From a virus, in the IMG/VR virus record IMGVR_UViG_3300034374_005011, positions 1 through 22,790 of that record: a stretch of 22,790 bases of DNA, one strand, 5' to 3'. Shown here in pieces: positions 6,101-14,188 of this stretch (position 1 is the stretch's first letter; the number at the start of each line of letters is the position of its first letter). Below the pieces are notes generated by a model. It saw nothing but the letters and a program-made list of their open reading frames with translations. It made no database searches and was not told the origin of the DNA. Both the position numbers and the translations under genes were made by a program.

Positions 6101-8473
6101 GCCACTGGTATAGTCAATGCCTGTACCACCAACCAAATGACTGTCTACCAATGAGTTTGCATAATATCTATTAACAACACCTTGGGTAATATCATCACTG
6201 TCAAGGTTTACTACACCTGTTGCACCATTTACACTGTCAACATTTGCAGTGATACTGACCAAATAATCATCCATTGCACTGTTGGCTCTTGCAGTTGTAA
6301 AGTATAAGTTTGCACTGCCTTCTGTTAGATTGTCAGTGGTGTTGTTGCCAATTGCTATGTTGGCTTGTGCTTGTATTTCTGAATTTGTTACTTCAATGTC
6401 ATCAGCATTTACTGTGATACCATATCCTGCACCAACAGCCAATGTGCCACTGCTTGTGATAGGACCACCTGTTAAACCTGCTCCACTATCTACACTTGTA
6501 ACTGTGCCTGTTGTTGAACTGATATTGTTGTATGTTGTGCCATCATTGGTAAACTGCCAACTGTTTGTGGCTTCATTCCATTTAATAGCAACATTTGTAC
6601 CACCACCTGTACCACTTCTGTCTACATAAACAAATGCATCTCTGGCTGTGGCATTACCATAGTTAAGTGTTATGCTTTGATCTTGTACTAATAAATCTTC
6701 AACATTCACATAGTTCAAATTACCTGCAACTTCTACATTACCATTAACATTTAAGTTGCCTTCCATTGTGAATGGGAAGTTTGAACTGTCTCCAAAGTAT
6801 GATACTATGGCTGTGTTTGCATGTGCATTTGAGAAGTATAAATTTGTTGTACCTTCAGGTAAATCATCTGTTGTTTGAGGTACATCTGCTGGTGTAAATG
6901 TAAAATATCCAGTTGTGCTGTTGTAAGCAAGACTACCATTACCACTTGGTGTTATACTGTTACTGGCATTTACACTTTCTCTAGCTCTTGTTGTTGTGAA
7001 ATAAGCATTGCCTACATTACCTGTTGCACCAGCCTCTTCTGGCAAATCACCAGTGTCAGCCGCAAAATCCACATAGGTATTACCATCATTGGTGAACTGC
7101 CATTTATCTATGGTTTCATTCCATTTGATGTAAACATTTGGTTGTTGTGTAGGATTACCCTGCAATGCTCTTGGCACTTGAATATTCCAACTGGTTGTGG
7201 CATTACTATAATCTTCATTGTCCTGCAATGAAGCACCTAACACAATGTTACCACCACTTAATAAACTGTTTGCAATTAGACTGTTGTTTTTATCAGGATT
7301 CATCACAAATGGCAAGCCACTGATATCCATATCACCAACAAAGTTTTCTATTGCAGTGTTGGCTCTGTCAGTGGTGTAATATAAATTTACATTGCCTTCT
7401 GTTAAATCATCTGTGGTTTTTGTTGTAAATGGATCTTCATCTACAAAATCCATCATACTGGCTGTGTAAGTTGGGTAGTTTCCACTGGTATCTGCATTGT
7501 AGAACACTGTCATCACACTGTTACTGGCAACTGCTGGATCTATTGTGCTGTTGTCATCAATAAATTGCCATCCTGTCCAGTTACTGGCATGTGTGGTCAA
7601 GTCTAACCCAAATCCACCCACAGAACCATCTTGTCTAAACACAAATGTAGCACTACCACCATTTGAAATATTGCTAAGTGTTAATCCTGTGATATTGCCA
7701 TTCAATACCATTTGATGCACAGTGCCATCTGCTATATCTACTGTGACATTACCACTTTGTGGCCCTTGATCTACAATGGTTTCTTGATATTTTTTAAGTG
7801 TAAGATCATCTAAATTGGCATCAAAACCAATTTCACCTGTGGCATTGTTGTATGTAATTGGCAGTGTGTTTGATAATAAACCTCTGATATCTGAATTTGC
7901 AGTTTCAATAACACCTGTGACATTTGAATAAGTTATACCATAACCACCACTGACTGCTAATCTATAATCAGCATCATCTGGACCTACATATTGTATTGTA
8001 CCTGCAGAATTTTGGTAGTTTAGATAACCATCACCACTGATGTTTTGTACACTGAAACTGTCTCTGATTTCTTGTTGACTGATACCAGTGTATTGTATTT
8101 CACCATTGCCTTGATTGTATACCACATTACCATAACCACTGATTTTGGTACTGCTTATTGTGCCTCTGACATCACTTTCACTTGTGCCAGTGTATTGAAT
8201 TACACCATTTGAACTTGTGGTATTGTCATATGATAAGTTGCCAAAGCCACTTACATTTTCAACTGATATTTTTGTTCTAACAGCCGCATTTGAAACAATG
8301 GCTGTTTGACTGACATTTACATTGGTTTCTGTTGAACTGACTGTGACATTTGCAATAGCAGTAGCAACATTTGTTACAACAATGTTACTGCTGTCATCTG
8401 TAACTGAAATATTACTGGCAGTTGATGTTACATTTACACCTAGATCTGTGGTTGTTACTACTACATTAGCCAT
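3179..8473 (-). CDS. Giant modular tail fiber protein, 1764 residues
   Basis: This takes nearly a quarter of the window. It is rich in Thr, Ser, Asn and Gly and built of repeated beta modules. In order: about 35-residue repeats ending IQYTG...R (residues 70-197); a beta domain at 236-344 whose pattern (Q/SGNVTVDIADG...V...G..TL...G....FRQDG...L) recurs at the C-terminus (about 1668-1760); five DDLTEG..NLYFTT.RA units between 353 and 780; WNE...WQFTNDG..Y at 451 and 632; TVTSVDSG.GLTGGPIT at 657 and 1471; a domain at about 877-993 (VYNDSGATLTKGQAVYITGS...GIVKANI...FTEGAELYVS) common in marine phage fibers. Start ATG 8473 has AAGGAGATAACCT. It likely forms a trimeric side or tail fiber, with the propeller protein next in the operon. 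No collagen repeat, chaperone cleavage domain or lyase motif was seen. Confidence 0.85.
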   Translation of the reverse strand: MANVVVTTTDLGVNVTSTASNISVTDDSSNIVVTNVATAIANVTVSSTETNVNVSQTAIVSNAAVRTKISVENVSGFGNLSYDNTTSSNGVIQYTGTSESDVRGTISSTKISGYGNVVYNQGNGEIQYTGISQQEIRDSFSVQNISGDGYLNYQNSAGTIQYVGPDDADYRLAVSGGYGITYSNVTGVIETANSDIRGLLSNTLPITYNNATGEIGFDANLDDLTLKKYQETIVDQGPQSGNVTVDIADGTVHQMVLNGNITGLTLSNISNGGSATFVFRQDGSVGGFGLDLTTHASNWTGWQFIDDNSTIDPAVASNSVMTVFYNADTSGNYPTYTASMMDFVDEDPFTTKTTDDLTEGNVNLYYTTDRANTAIENFVGDMDISGLPFVMNPDKNNSLIANSLLSGGNIVLGASLQDNEDYSNATTSWNIQVPRALQGNPTQQPNVYIKWNETIDKWQFTNDGNTYVDFAADTGDLPEEAGATGNVGNAYFTTTRARESVNASNSITPSGNGSLAYNSTTGYFTFTPADVPQTTDDLPEGTTNLYFSNAHANTAIVSYFGDSSNFPFTMEGNLNVNGNVEVAGNLNYVNVEDLLVQDQSITLNYGNATARDAFVYVDRSGTGGGTNVAIKWNEATNSWQFTNDGTTYNNISSTTGTVTSVDSGAGLTGGPITSSGTLAVGAGYGITVNADDIEVTNSEIQAQANIAIGNNTTDNLTEGSANLYFTTARANSAMDDYLVSITANVDSVNGATGVVNLDSDDITQGVVNRYYANSLVDSHLVGGTGIDYTSGTIDLADTTVTPGTYGNATHTPVVTIDQQGRITVATVAATLGSYGNTDVANFLENGFGSNSIVTTGNITADYFFATEEFIGDLDGAISVGVYNDSGATLTKGQAVYITGSQGDEANVAPANNLVAASMPAMGIVKANISAGSSGQAVTNGTMNFNGHGFTEGAELYVSNDGTLTETKPTGEGALIQKIAKALAPNFILVQGAGRTNATPNLDDGNIFVGNGSNQATTIDLDAFTYAINSDSNITTSANIETTNTSIANTSILRYDAPDGYQEADKLDLVLSGSFFGGNADHVIIDVGTSGNSFSLGGTNFQLTFDGYTGAGNANVNGATFYAGTFDYSGGGLSTYQIFTDASATTPASASALGLSLNDFAGTGNILSNFSDGITNIKLDNNTGVFTLKNDLDANVLTHSAGATEVEGTTVTLDASGGINLDGTTTLTSNSFLGYVGDTTTSIGGGDFVNGYTPFSIRHNYAPTLNLETGFTARQSSDQANTLFSVPRFSMAKYPEMQGAGNLWTTTNTNGSNMAMPDGAFTGVIDSKVNRYREYVLETNPATVFPGASLHSVGSVLFKTADSNTAVLSTANVVIGGNPYLTNSYVAQGQIVFRTMQPSVAANITTSAFPYNVGTDEPDSTVAFIDDKFRIGNESNSSLAYSFPKTPGTSGQYLELDSSNELQWVTPSGSGTVTSVDSGDGLTGGPITTSGTLAVDSTVLRTTSAQTITGVKTFESNVIIADSTASSNANVAVDSVIGEGNAGHGTDVWLLNGHSSQIFADATPITANSFSASPLTGYNGNTYYTKWNTTESGYEIYTNVGLTTAVSIGGTSFYPSTTGQAEYESSSSVTSVLHVDEITTSDANTSNAITFNAPINTAFKQFNETKVDLGSVSGDQSSSLDASAGSIYTLTATGGITINSIANAVAGTSMTIVITQDVTGSHTLTSSMKFAGGSKTLSTAGNSIDIISVFYDGSTYYASLTTGYA
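6134..7417 (-). repeat. Five DDLTEG-type repeats in the giant fiber
   Basis: Within the fiber, residues 353-377, 479-502, 534-556, 712-734 and 758-780 repeat the pattern DDLxEGxxNLYFTTxRANxA. Copies 1, 3 and 4 are close (for example TTDDLTEGNVNLYYTTDRAN and TTDDLPEGTTNLYFSNAHAN); copies 2 and 5 are worn. The units sit between beta modules and may be linker or trimerisation segments. Confidence 0.8.
7883..8266 (-). repeat. IQYTG repeats at the N-terminus of the giant fiber
   Basis: Residues 70-197 hold four units of about 30-38 residues with the pattern G-x-GN-x-x-Y...G-x-IQYTG-x-S-x3-R: SGFGNLSYDN...VIQYTGTSESDVR, SGYGNVVYNQ...EIQYTGISQQEIR, SGDGYLNYQN...TIQYVGPDDADYR, GYGITYSN...VIETANSDIR. 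A weaker fifth follows at about 205-217. Tandem duplication by recombination is the simple explanation. Confidence 0.75.
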
Positions 8474-8484
8474 AGGTTATCTCC

Positions 8485-9255
8485 TTATGCTACAGCAGTC
8501 ACAGTTACAGTTATATCTGCTCCACCACCTGCACCCATGTTATTGTCAAGTATTTTGATTGTATCTCCCACTGCAAAACCTGTGCCTCTAGCAAGTATAT
8601 CTACTGTGGTACCACCTGAAGCATCTACTACAACTAGGAAACTGTGACCAGCACCCTCTGAAGTTGCATCTGGTAAACCACTAACTGTATAAGTGCCTTC
8701 TGTTCTACTTGCATCTGTGCCTGCATCACTTGTAAATGAACTGATAGCACCTACACCAATAGCAACAAACACATTGCTTACTGCTGGATCACCCACTGTT
8801 ACACCTGGCTCCCATGTTTCTAATACAGCCCATCTGTGACTTTCTTTTTGTGCTGGTGAATCATCTGTTTCCCATTCAAAACTCACAACTGTCATTACAG
8901 GATTTTTTCTTGCATTTGGTAGCAATGGTCCTGTGTATCTATCACTTGGTATTGTGAATTGAACTTGACCTGTACTTGCGGCACTTGTATTAATATAAGT
9001 GTTAGCATCAATTGAACTGTTTGCATTCATATAACCAGTAATTGTGCTGTCTGCAAAATTAGGCAAGCCTGTTGCTCTATCAAAACTGATACTGTCTAAC
9101 ACTAAACTTTGCTGATCTGCAGAGAATGTGTATCCTGATACATCACCTTGAAAGTCATATGTGAATGATTTTTGGCTTCTTGGAAAAAGATTGATTACTT
9201 TTACATTGTCACTTCCACCAATATATTGGGAGAAGTCTAAAAGTCTATTTGACAT
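8485..9255 (-). CDS. Phage virion structural protein (fiber/baseplate associated)
   Basis: A 256-residue beta-rich protein between two adhesin genes. It begins MSNRLLDFSQYIGGSDNVKV. The last 70 residues (about 188-256: GTYTVSG...GHSFLVVVDASGGTTVDIL..GTGFAVGDTIKI....GGGADITVTV) match a small beta module frequent in marine phage fiber and structural proteins, with the signature GTGFAVGDTI. The middle (about 120-170) contains WETDDSP and RWAVLETWEP. Translation starts at ATG 9255 with AGGAG; the gene is the first after the second promoter-like word at 9307-9322, so it may head a transcript that includes the giant fiber and propeller. A connector between tail tip and fiber is plausible but inferred. 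Confidence 0.65.
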   Translation of the reverse strand: MSNRLLDFSQYIGGSDNVKVINLFPRSQKSFTYDFQGDVSGYTFSADQQSLVLDSISFDRATGLPNFADSTITGYMNANSSIDANTYINTSAASTGQVQFTIPSDRYTGPLLPNARKNPVMTVVSFEWETDDSPAQKESHRWAVLETWEPGVTVGDPAVSNVFVAIGVGAISSFTSDAGTDASRTEGTYTVSGLPDATSEGAGHSFLVVVDASGGTTVDILARGTGFAVGDTIKILDNNMGAGGGADITVTVTAVA

Positions 9256-9277
9256 GTTGGGCTCCTATGGGATAAGA

Positions 9278-9299
9278 CTGTAATACTAAGGTTTTACAG
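9278..9299 (-). other. Short inverted repeat in the leader of the fiber transcript
   Basis: CTGTAA (9278-9283) and TTACAG (9294-9299) can pair across a 10-base loop. The element lies between the promoter-like word at 9307-9322 and the ribosome site of the gene starting at 9255, so it would be at or near the 5' end of a transcript from that promoter, where a hairpin could protect mRNA. Six base pairs with four A/T pairs is weak. Confidence 0.3.
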
Positions 9300-9306
9300 A
9301 ATGTTT

Positions 9307-9322
9307 TATATGTACTATTTAT
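9307..9322 (-). promoter_or_regulatory. Putative phage promoter, copy 2
   Basis: Exact second copy of the minus-strand word ATAAATAGTACATATA, in the 101-base gap between the glycine-rich adhesin gene and the structural gene starting at 9255 (about 51 bases to the ATG). This is one of the two longest gaps in the window. A start here would give extra transcription of the fiber genes independent of the head and tail genes upstream. Confidence 0.5.
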
Positions 9323-9356
9323 TAGATTTGTGTGTTTTTTGCTGTAAAGACTGTTT

Positions 9357-11117
9357 TTATGAGCCCCATTCTCTTTTTGGAGCAAAATCAAAACTTAATT
9401 TTATTGCACCATGGTATCCACTAGGTGGTATTGTGATATCACCTGCAAGTATTTCTGTATTAGCCACACCTGATTGAAAATCTACTGCATTGGCTCCACC
9501 TCCACTACCAAATGTTGTAGCATTGTTGCCTGCATCTCCACCACCATGTGAACCTGAACCCAGTGTTATTGATGTGTTTGCTATTGGATTGGCTATATTG
9601 GCATAACCACCTCCACCACCACACACATTACCAAAATCACTGTCTACTACACCACTGCCACCATCACCAGCAATGACTTCTGCATAACTGCTGTTGGCAA
9701 ACACATTGGCATTAGCACCAGCACTGCCTTGGCCTGCACCACCACCAGCACCTGATACTCTCATTTGGCCAGTGGGTAGTCCATCTATAGTCCACTGTTT
9801 ACCACCACCACCATTGTTACCACTACTGTTTCTAAATCTAGTTAATGAGCCATCACTATATCTTGTGGCTAATCCTGCACTACCACCTCCATGATAACCA
9901 CCAACTACTACTGATCCTACCACAGGTCTTTCACCTTGTGTACCCAATTGTCCACTAGTGCCAGTAGCATGAATATTACCTGCACCAGTACCACCACCTT
10001 GTGTTCCATATATAATATCATCATTGATATTTAGATACCTATACCATACATAATATTCTGGTGGATATGGATTACCAGCACCATCAAATTTAGGTCTAAA
10101 ATCAGGTGCATTATTCCAGTGAGTTATAGCAGTAGCACCACCTTGACCTAATCTGTCTTGAGTAAGAAAGTTGCCATCATCACCCAGAGGTTGATCACCT
10201 GGACTTGGTTCATCTGCTTGTTGTCTTAACCAATTGGTTGGATAACCTGTTCTCACATTGCCACTTAGACCTTGAAAACCCCCTGCACCACATTTTAACA
10301 GTAACACATAGTCTGGTGGTACTGGTGATGCTGGTTCTCTGCTTTTGTCATATTCACTGTTATACAGTGTTATGTTACCAGTTTGTGTGTTTAGATTACC
10401 TGCGGCTCCACCACCTTGTGTGATAGTGAGTCCTGGATTAAAACTGCTGGGCCAACCACCTGCTCCACCACCACCTATCATTTTGGCAGTTACACCAGTT
10501 AATTTGTCTGTGGTATATGATCTAGGACCTTGTCTGTAAAAATTAATTTTAAGTGTAGGCACTGCGGCATAAGTACTCCATATTTCACTTATTGCCCACA
10601 TACTGGTGTGTACAGGATCATTCAGTGTGTTCATGTCTGTGCCAGCACTGAATGTAATAGTTGCAACATTACTGGCAACCACATTGCTCACTGAAGGTGA
10701 TATCCAAAAGTCAACATTGCCATTACCTGCAAAGTTTTGATCTATGTCATATGTAACAGGTATACGCTCTGTGATTTGAGTGGTTTCTCTATCTACCAAT
10801 GTGATATCATAACCTTGTACAACCACATTGGTAGTGAAATTGGTGTTACCAGAACCTAAACCACTTTGATCAATTGCAATGCCTATTGTGGCATTACCAC
10901 CACTGTCTGTGGTAACATTACCAGTTAGTGGTGTGGTTATTTCTGATGTGTCACCTGTGATATCATATTCAATAACAACATTTGGTCTATTACCAGTGAT
11001 GTTGTACTGCATGGTGTCAGGTGAAGTGAATTCTCTGGTTGCAGTGAGATCTCTGAAATCATAATCTTTTTGACTGGCATTTTCTTGACTTTGTAATTTT
11101 CTACTACCTAGAGGCAT
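9357..11117 (-). CDS. Glycine-rich tail adhesin
   Basis: A 586-residue protein in two parts. Residues 1-205 are beta-rich with ordinary composition and start MPLGSRKLQSQENASQKDYD, probably the attachment part. Residues 214-586 are dominated by glycine runs spaced by polar segments: MIGGGGAGGWP, QGGGAAGN, GQGGATA, GTQGGGTGAGN, GGYHGGGSAG, NNGGGGKQW, GAGGGAGQGSAGA, GDGGSG, CGGGGGYAN, GSHGGGDAGNN, GSGGGANA. Such domains, as in the gp38-type adhesins of T-even phages, pack into polyglycine-helix sandwiches with exposed loops that bind receptors. Start ATG 11117 has GGAG upstream; it follows the small chaperone-like gene by nine bases. The adhesin role is inferred from composition and position and is fairly secure; the receptor is unknown. 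Confidence 0.75.
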   Translation of the reverse strand: MPLGSRKLQSQENASQKDYDFRDLTATREFTSPDTMQYNITGNRPNVVIEYDITGDTSEITTPLTGNVTTDSGGNATIGIAIDQSGLGSGNTNFTTNVVVQGYDITLVDRETTQITERIPVTYDIDQNFAGNGNVDFWISPSVSNVVASNVATITFSAGTDMNTLNDPVHTSMWAISEIWSTYAAVPTLKINFYRQGPRSYTTDKLTGVTAKMIGGGGAGGWPSSFNPGLTITQGGGAAGNLNTQTGNITLYNSEYDKSREPASPVPPDYVLLLKCGAGGFQGLSGNVRTGYPTNWLRQQADEPSPGDQPLGDDGNFLTQDRLGQGGATAITHWNNAPDFRPKFDGAGNPYPPEYYVWYRYLNINDDIIYGTQGGGTGAGNIHATGTSGQLGTQGERPVVGSVVVGGYHGGGSAGLATRYSDGSLTRFRNSSGNNGGGGKQWTIDGLPTGQMRVSGAGGGAGQGSAGANANVFANSSYAEVIAGDGGSGVVDSDFGNVCGGGGGYANIANPIANTSITLGSGSHGGGDAGNNATTFGSGGGANAVDFQSGVANTEILAGDITIPPSGYHGAIKLSFDFAPKREWGS

Positions 11118-11126
11118 GTGTTCTCC

Positions 11127-11531
11127 TTATGCTGGTGGTGTAGGCCACACAATGTCAGCATATTCTACATCATCTATGTTTGCTAATAAATCTCTCAGTT
11201 GTTGTCTGTATGTTGCCCATTCTGTTTTTTTTGCATCAGTGATAGGTGCATCAACTGCCTGTGTCCAATCACTGGCTATTAGTAAACCATTTCTTCTTTC
11301 TCTGCACAGTGCATATTTGTTAGGATCTATAACTCTTTTTGTACAACTCACAATCTCCATTGTGTCTAAATCAACACGCCATTTGTTTATGTCAAGCACA
11401 TGACCTGGCATACAATGCATGTTTTCATTCACAGCACAATTTCTTTCTGCTTGTGCTGGTGTTAATCTTCTACACTGCTCTATTGCGCCTGTGGTTGTGT
11501 TATAAAATATGTAATATGTACCTTTACTCAT
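11127..11531 (-). CDS. Tail-fiber assembly chaperone-like protein
   Basis: A 134-residue protein starting by TAATG overlap with the end of the tail-hub gene. The C-terminal half has the pattern RRNGLLIASDWTQAVDAPIT, then KKTEWATYRQQLRDL and VWPTPP at the end. The pattern R-x2-LL-x2-SDWTQ...D-x-P...K-x2-W-x2-YR-x2-LRD...WP-x2-P is typical of phage tail-fiber assembly chaperones and XkdW/DUF4376-like C-terminal regions. The N-terminal half (IFYNTTTGAIEQCRRLTP) resembles the variable fiber-binding part and carries several cysteines. It sits just before the glycine-rich adhesin, a likely client. In some phages this domain stays attached to the virion, so chaperone versus structural role is not settled. 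Confidence 0.7.
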   Translation of the reverse strand: MSKGTYYIFYNTTTGAIEQCRRLTPAQAERNCAVNENMHCMPGHVLDINKWRVDLDTMEIVSCTKRVIDPNKYALCRERRNGLLIASDWTQAVDAPITDAKKTEWATYRQQLRDLLANIDDVEYADIVWPTPPA

Positions 11532-14185
11532 TAGAAGAAATTATCCCCCTTGGTTAATCTGATAATATCAAACTTATTGTTAAAGAATGCTCTTGGTGAA
11601 CCATTTGCAGTATCATCTTGTATGGTGCTGTTACCTGCCAATTGTACATTTGCACTCAGAGGTGTGTAATATAAACCTGCAGTGTTAATGGTGTTGTTGG
11701 CAATATCTCTGGCTGCCTGATCTGATATTTCTACTTTTTGTGTGGCAACCAATGTGCCTAATGGAGCAGTCAAGCCTCCACCTACAACACCACTGGTACC
11801 ATCATTGAGTGCTTGTTCTATGAAAGCACCTGTTGGTTCATTGTTTGCTTCATATCTTTCTGTGTAAAAAATATTTCCTACTGGTGCAAAAGCCACATCA
11901 AAACCTGCACCAAAGTTTACACCACCTGCTTGTGTACTGGCAATGATTGAAAATTCACCTTGGTCAATACCTGTGATATCATAATTAAACACACTGGTGA
12001 TCAAACTGTTTGCTTCACCTAGGGCAGTGTTTGCAGTAACAGCCGCATTTGCAACACTTGTGTTGTTAGGAGGTCTATCTTCTATTTGTGTACCTGGTGC
12101 TAAGTCACCTTGATCAGTTGGTGATATAAATCCACCTGGATTTAGTGGCAATGTGCCAGTACTTGCATGTTGTGTGGTTGCACCTGTTTGACTGTTTTTA
12201 CCATATATATCATTGATAATTATGCCTGTGTAATCAGGTGAATTATATTTGGTACTACCAAAACCATTTGTGGGAATACCCACATTGAATACTGTGCCAT
12301 CTGTGGGGAACATTGGTATGCCCAGTGTGGGATCAAAAGGTGCTGGTATGGTTATAATTGTGTTTGCCACAGTGTTTGCTGTATTTGTGCTGTTGGCATC
12401 TACAACTGGTGTAACATCTACCACTATCTCATCCAGCAACACATTAGAATCAAAGTTAATTGGCAAGTTAATAAATGGATTGTTTGGAGGTATAAAGCCT
12501 GGGAATGTAGGCCAATCAATGTTGCCCCAATCCACATTGCCAATAATATTACCACCATCATCAACAATATTTGCATTTGCATCATTTGGATCATCAATGA
12601 TCACAATGTTACCAATATTGATGTTTGAATTACCTATGCTGGTCCACCATCCTGGTATGCCTGTGGCATTTGTTTCACCTTGACTGCTCACAGTGTTGTG
12701 TGTGTACACATCATCTGAATATTCCAACAACAGCAATTTACATTTCAGTGTGCCATCTGCATCTTCTATTTCAGTGGTTCTCATCACTCTGAACAATTTG
12801 TCAGTGAATGCATATCTGCTATTGGTTACTTTTACAACATCACCTACATCTACTTGTATTGCACTATAATCTGCTTCAAATTCCAACACCATACTGGTTC
12901 TACTTTGACGCAGGTCAATGTTTGCTAAATTGTATACTCTGCTGTAATCATTAACTAGATCATATCTGGTGTTTAATGGATTGTCTGGTTCATTGGCATT
13001 TCTATCACCTGCAGGAGTATCCACTATGACCACATTGGTTTGGTCTTTTTTGTTTACTTCTGGATATTCTGCTTCTATGCTGTTGTATAAACTGTACAGT
13101 TCTGTGGTACTTACACCTATTTTACCAATTATGTTGTCATCATTAAATTGGAAAGCCGCACTCTTTTCTGCTGTTGTGGCTGCCCTGTTAGGTTGTACTC
13201 TGAACTTACCTTGTTTGGGGTCATAGGTAAAGAAGGCTGAACAACTTTGGCACAATTTGTCAATGTTGCTTTTAACAGGTTGATATGTTGATAACATACC
13301 ATCAATTTGCCATCTATCATGTGTTGTTGTGACATTTGCTGGTGTTATGTAATCTACTTGTGCTGTTGAATAGTCATACAAGTCATCAAAACTTGTGGTA
13401 ACAAGATCTGTGCTACTGAGTCCTGCACCATATCTGTCATTTTGCAAATAGTCTAACAACACATTGCTGGGTTCACTCAAACTGTTTGTAATATCAAAAG
13501 TCAATACACCAAAGTCTGTGAGACCATTTTCTGGATCATAATCTATTTCAAACACAGCATACACAAGGTCTTCATAATTTGTGTTTGCAGTGATTGTGGG
13601 CATCAGTGTTTGAGCCGCAACTTTCAATCCTAATGGAGGGAATATTTGGTTACTGGCTGTTTGGGCATTACCTGCATACACTCTCAATCTCATTTTGCCA
13701 TTTACATTGTTAGATGTTGTGGCATTTGGATCTGTTATGCTGATCACATTTGGTGAACTTGTACCACTATAACCTCCAGTGAAGTTAAGTGTACTGTCTC
13801 CTCTGTACACTTTGTTCAGCGTGTATGTGCCTGAATCTGTTTTCTCACCAATAATACACATGTACACCATGGTGTTGTTTTGGTTTTTGATTTGTGCATC
13901 TGTGATTATAGAGCCAGTGTTGTTTCTACCATAAAAAACAGGTATTTTGTTGTCTGTAGCAGGAGGTAACTGTACTTTAACACCTGGATCTCTAACACCA
14001 CCTGCACTGGGGGCGTCAAATACACCTGTGACTTTGGCAGTTGCCAACATCAATCCTGTGGATATAAGTCCTGTTGCAATAACACCTGCAGTAGTAAGTG
14101 CTCCTGTGGCTGTGACAAGTGCAATACTACCTATGGATCCAATTGCAGTTGTAATTGCTGTTGCTATTGCTGTGAAAACTGCCAT
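11531..14185 (-). CDS. Tail hub / host-specificity protein, J-like
   Basis: An 884-residue protein in the position of lambda gpJ, after the minor tail proteins. Residues 1-55 are hydrophobic and Ala/Gly/Thr-rich (AIATAITTAIGSIGSIALV...), a feature of many hub proteins near the tape-measure end. Residues 60-500 form the hub region: LPPATDNKIPVFYG (73-86), a long beta section, SNVLLDYLQNDRYGAG (240-255), which matches the LxDYLxxxRYGxG element of hub proteins, and VDVGDVVKV (445-453). The rest (about 505-884) is Asn/Gly/Pro-rich with no clear domain and may extend as the central tip. Start ATG 14185 with AAGGAG; its stop overlaps the next gene as TAATG. No fibronectin repeats were seen. Confidence 0.8.
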   Translation of the reverse strand: MAVFTAIATAITTAIGSIGSIALVTATGALTTAGVIATGLISTGLMLATAKVTGVFDAPSAGGVRDPGVKVQLPPATDNKIPVFYGRNNTGSIITDAQIKNQNNTMVYMCIIGEKTDSGTYTLNKVYRGDSTLNFTGGYSGTSSPNVISITDPNATTSNNVNGKMRLRVYAGNAQTASNQIFPPLGLKVAAQTLMPTITANTNYEDLVYAVFEIDYDPENGLTDFGVLTFDITNSLSEPSNVLLDYLQNDRYGAGLSSTDLVTTSFDDLYDYSTAQVDYITPANVTTTHDRWQIDGMLSTYQPVKSNIDKLCQSCSAFFTYDPKQGKFRVQPNRAATTAEKSAAFQFNDDNIIGKIGVSTTELYSLYNSIEAEYPEVNKKDQTNVVIVDTPAGDRNANEPDNPLNTRYDLVNDYSRVYNLANIDLRQSRTSMVLEFEADYSAIQVDVGDVVKVTNSRYAFTDKLFRVMRTTEIEDADGTLKCKLLLLEYSDDVYTHNTVSSQGETNATGIPGWWTSIGNSNINIGNIVIIDDPNDANANIVDDGGNIIGNVDWGNIDWPTFPGFIPPNNPFINLPINFDSNVLLDEIVVDVTPVVDANSTNTANTVANTIITIPAPFDPTLGIPMFPTDGTVFNVGIPTNGFGSTKYNSPDYTGIIINDIYGKNSQTGATTQHASTGTLPLNPGGFISPTDQGDLAPGTQIEDRPPNNTSVANAAVTANTALGEANSLITSVFNYDITGIDQGEFSIIASTQAGGVNFGAGFDVAFAPVGNIFYTERYEANNEPTGAFIEQALNDGTSGVVGGGLTAPLGTLVATQKVEISDQAARDIANNTINTAGLYYTPLSANVQLAGNSTIQDDTANGSPRAFFNNKFDIIRLTKGDNFF

Positions 14186-14188
14186 ACT

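Noticed and set aside
13129-13335. 68-codon minus-strand frame inside the hub gene
   Set aside because: Entirely within the hub coding sequence in another frame, with no ribosome site and no recognisable pattern.
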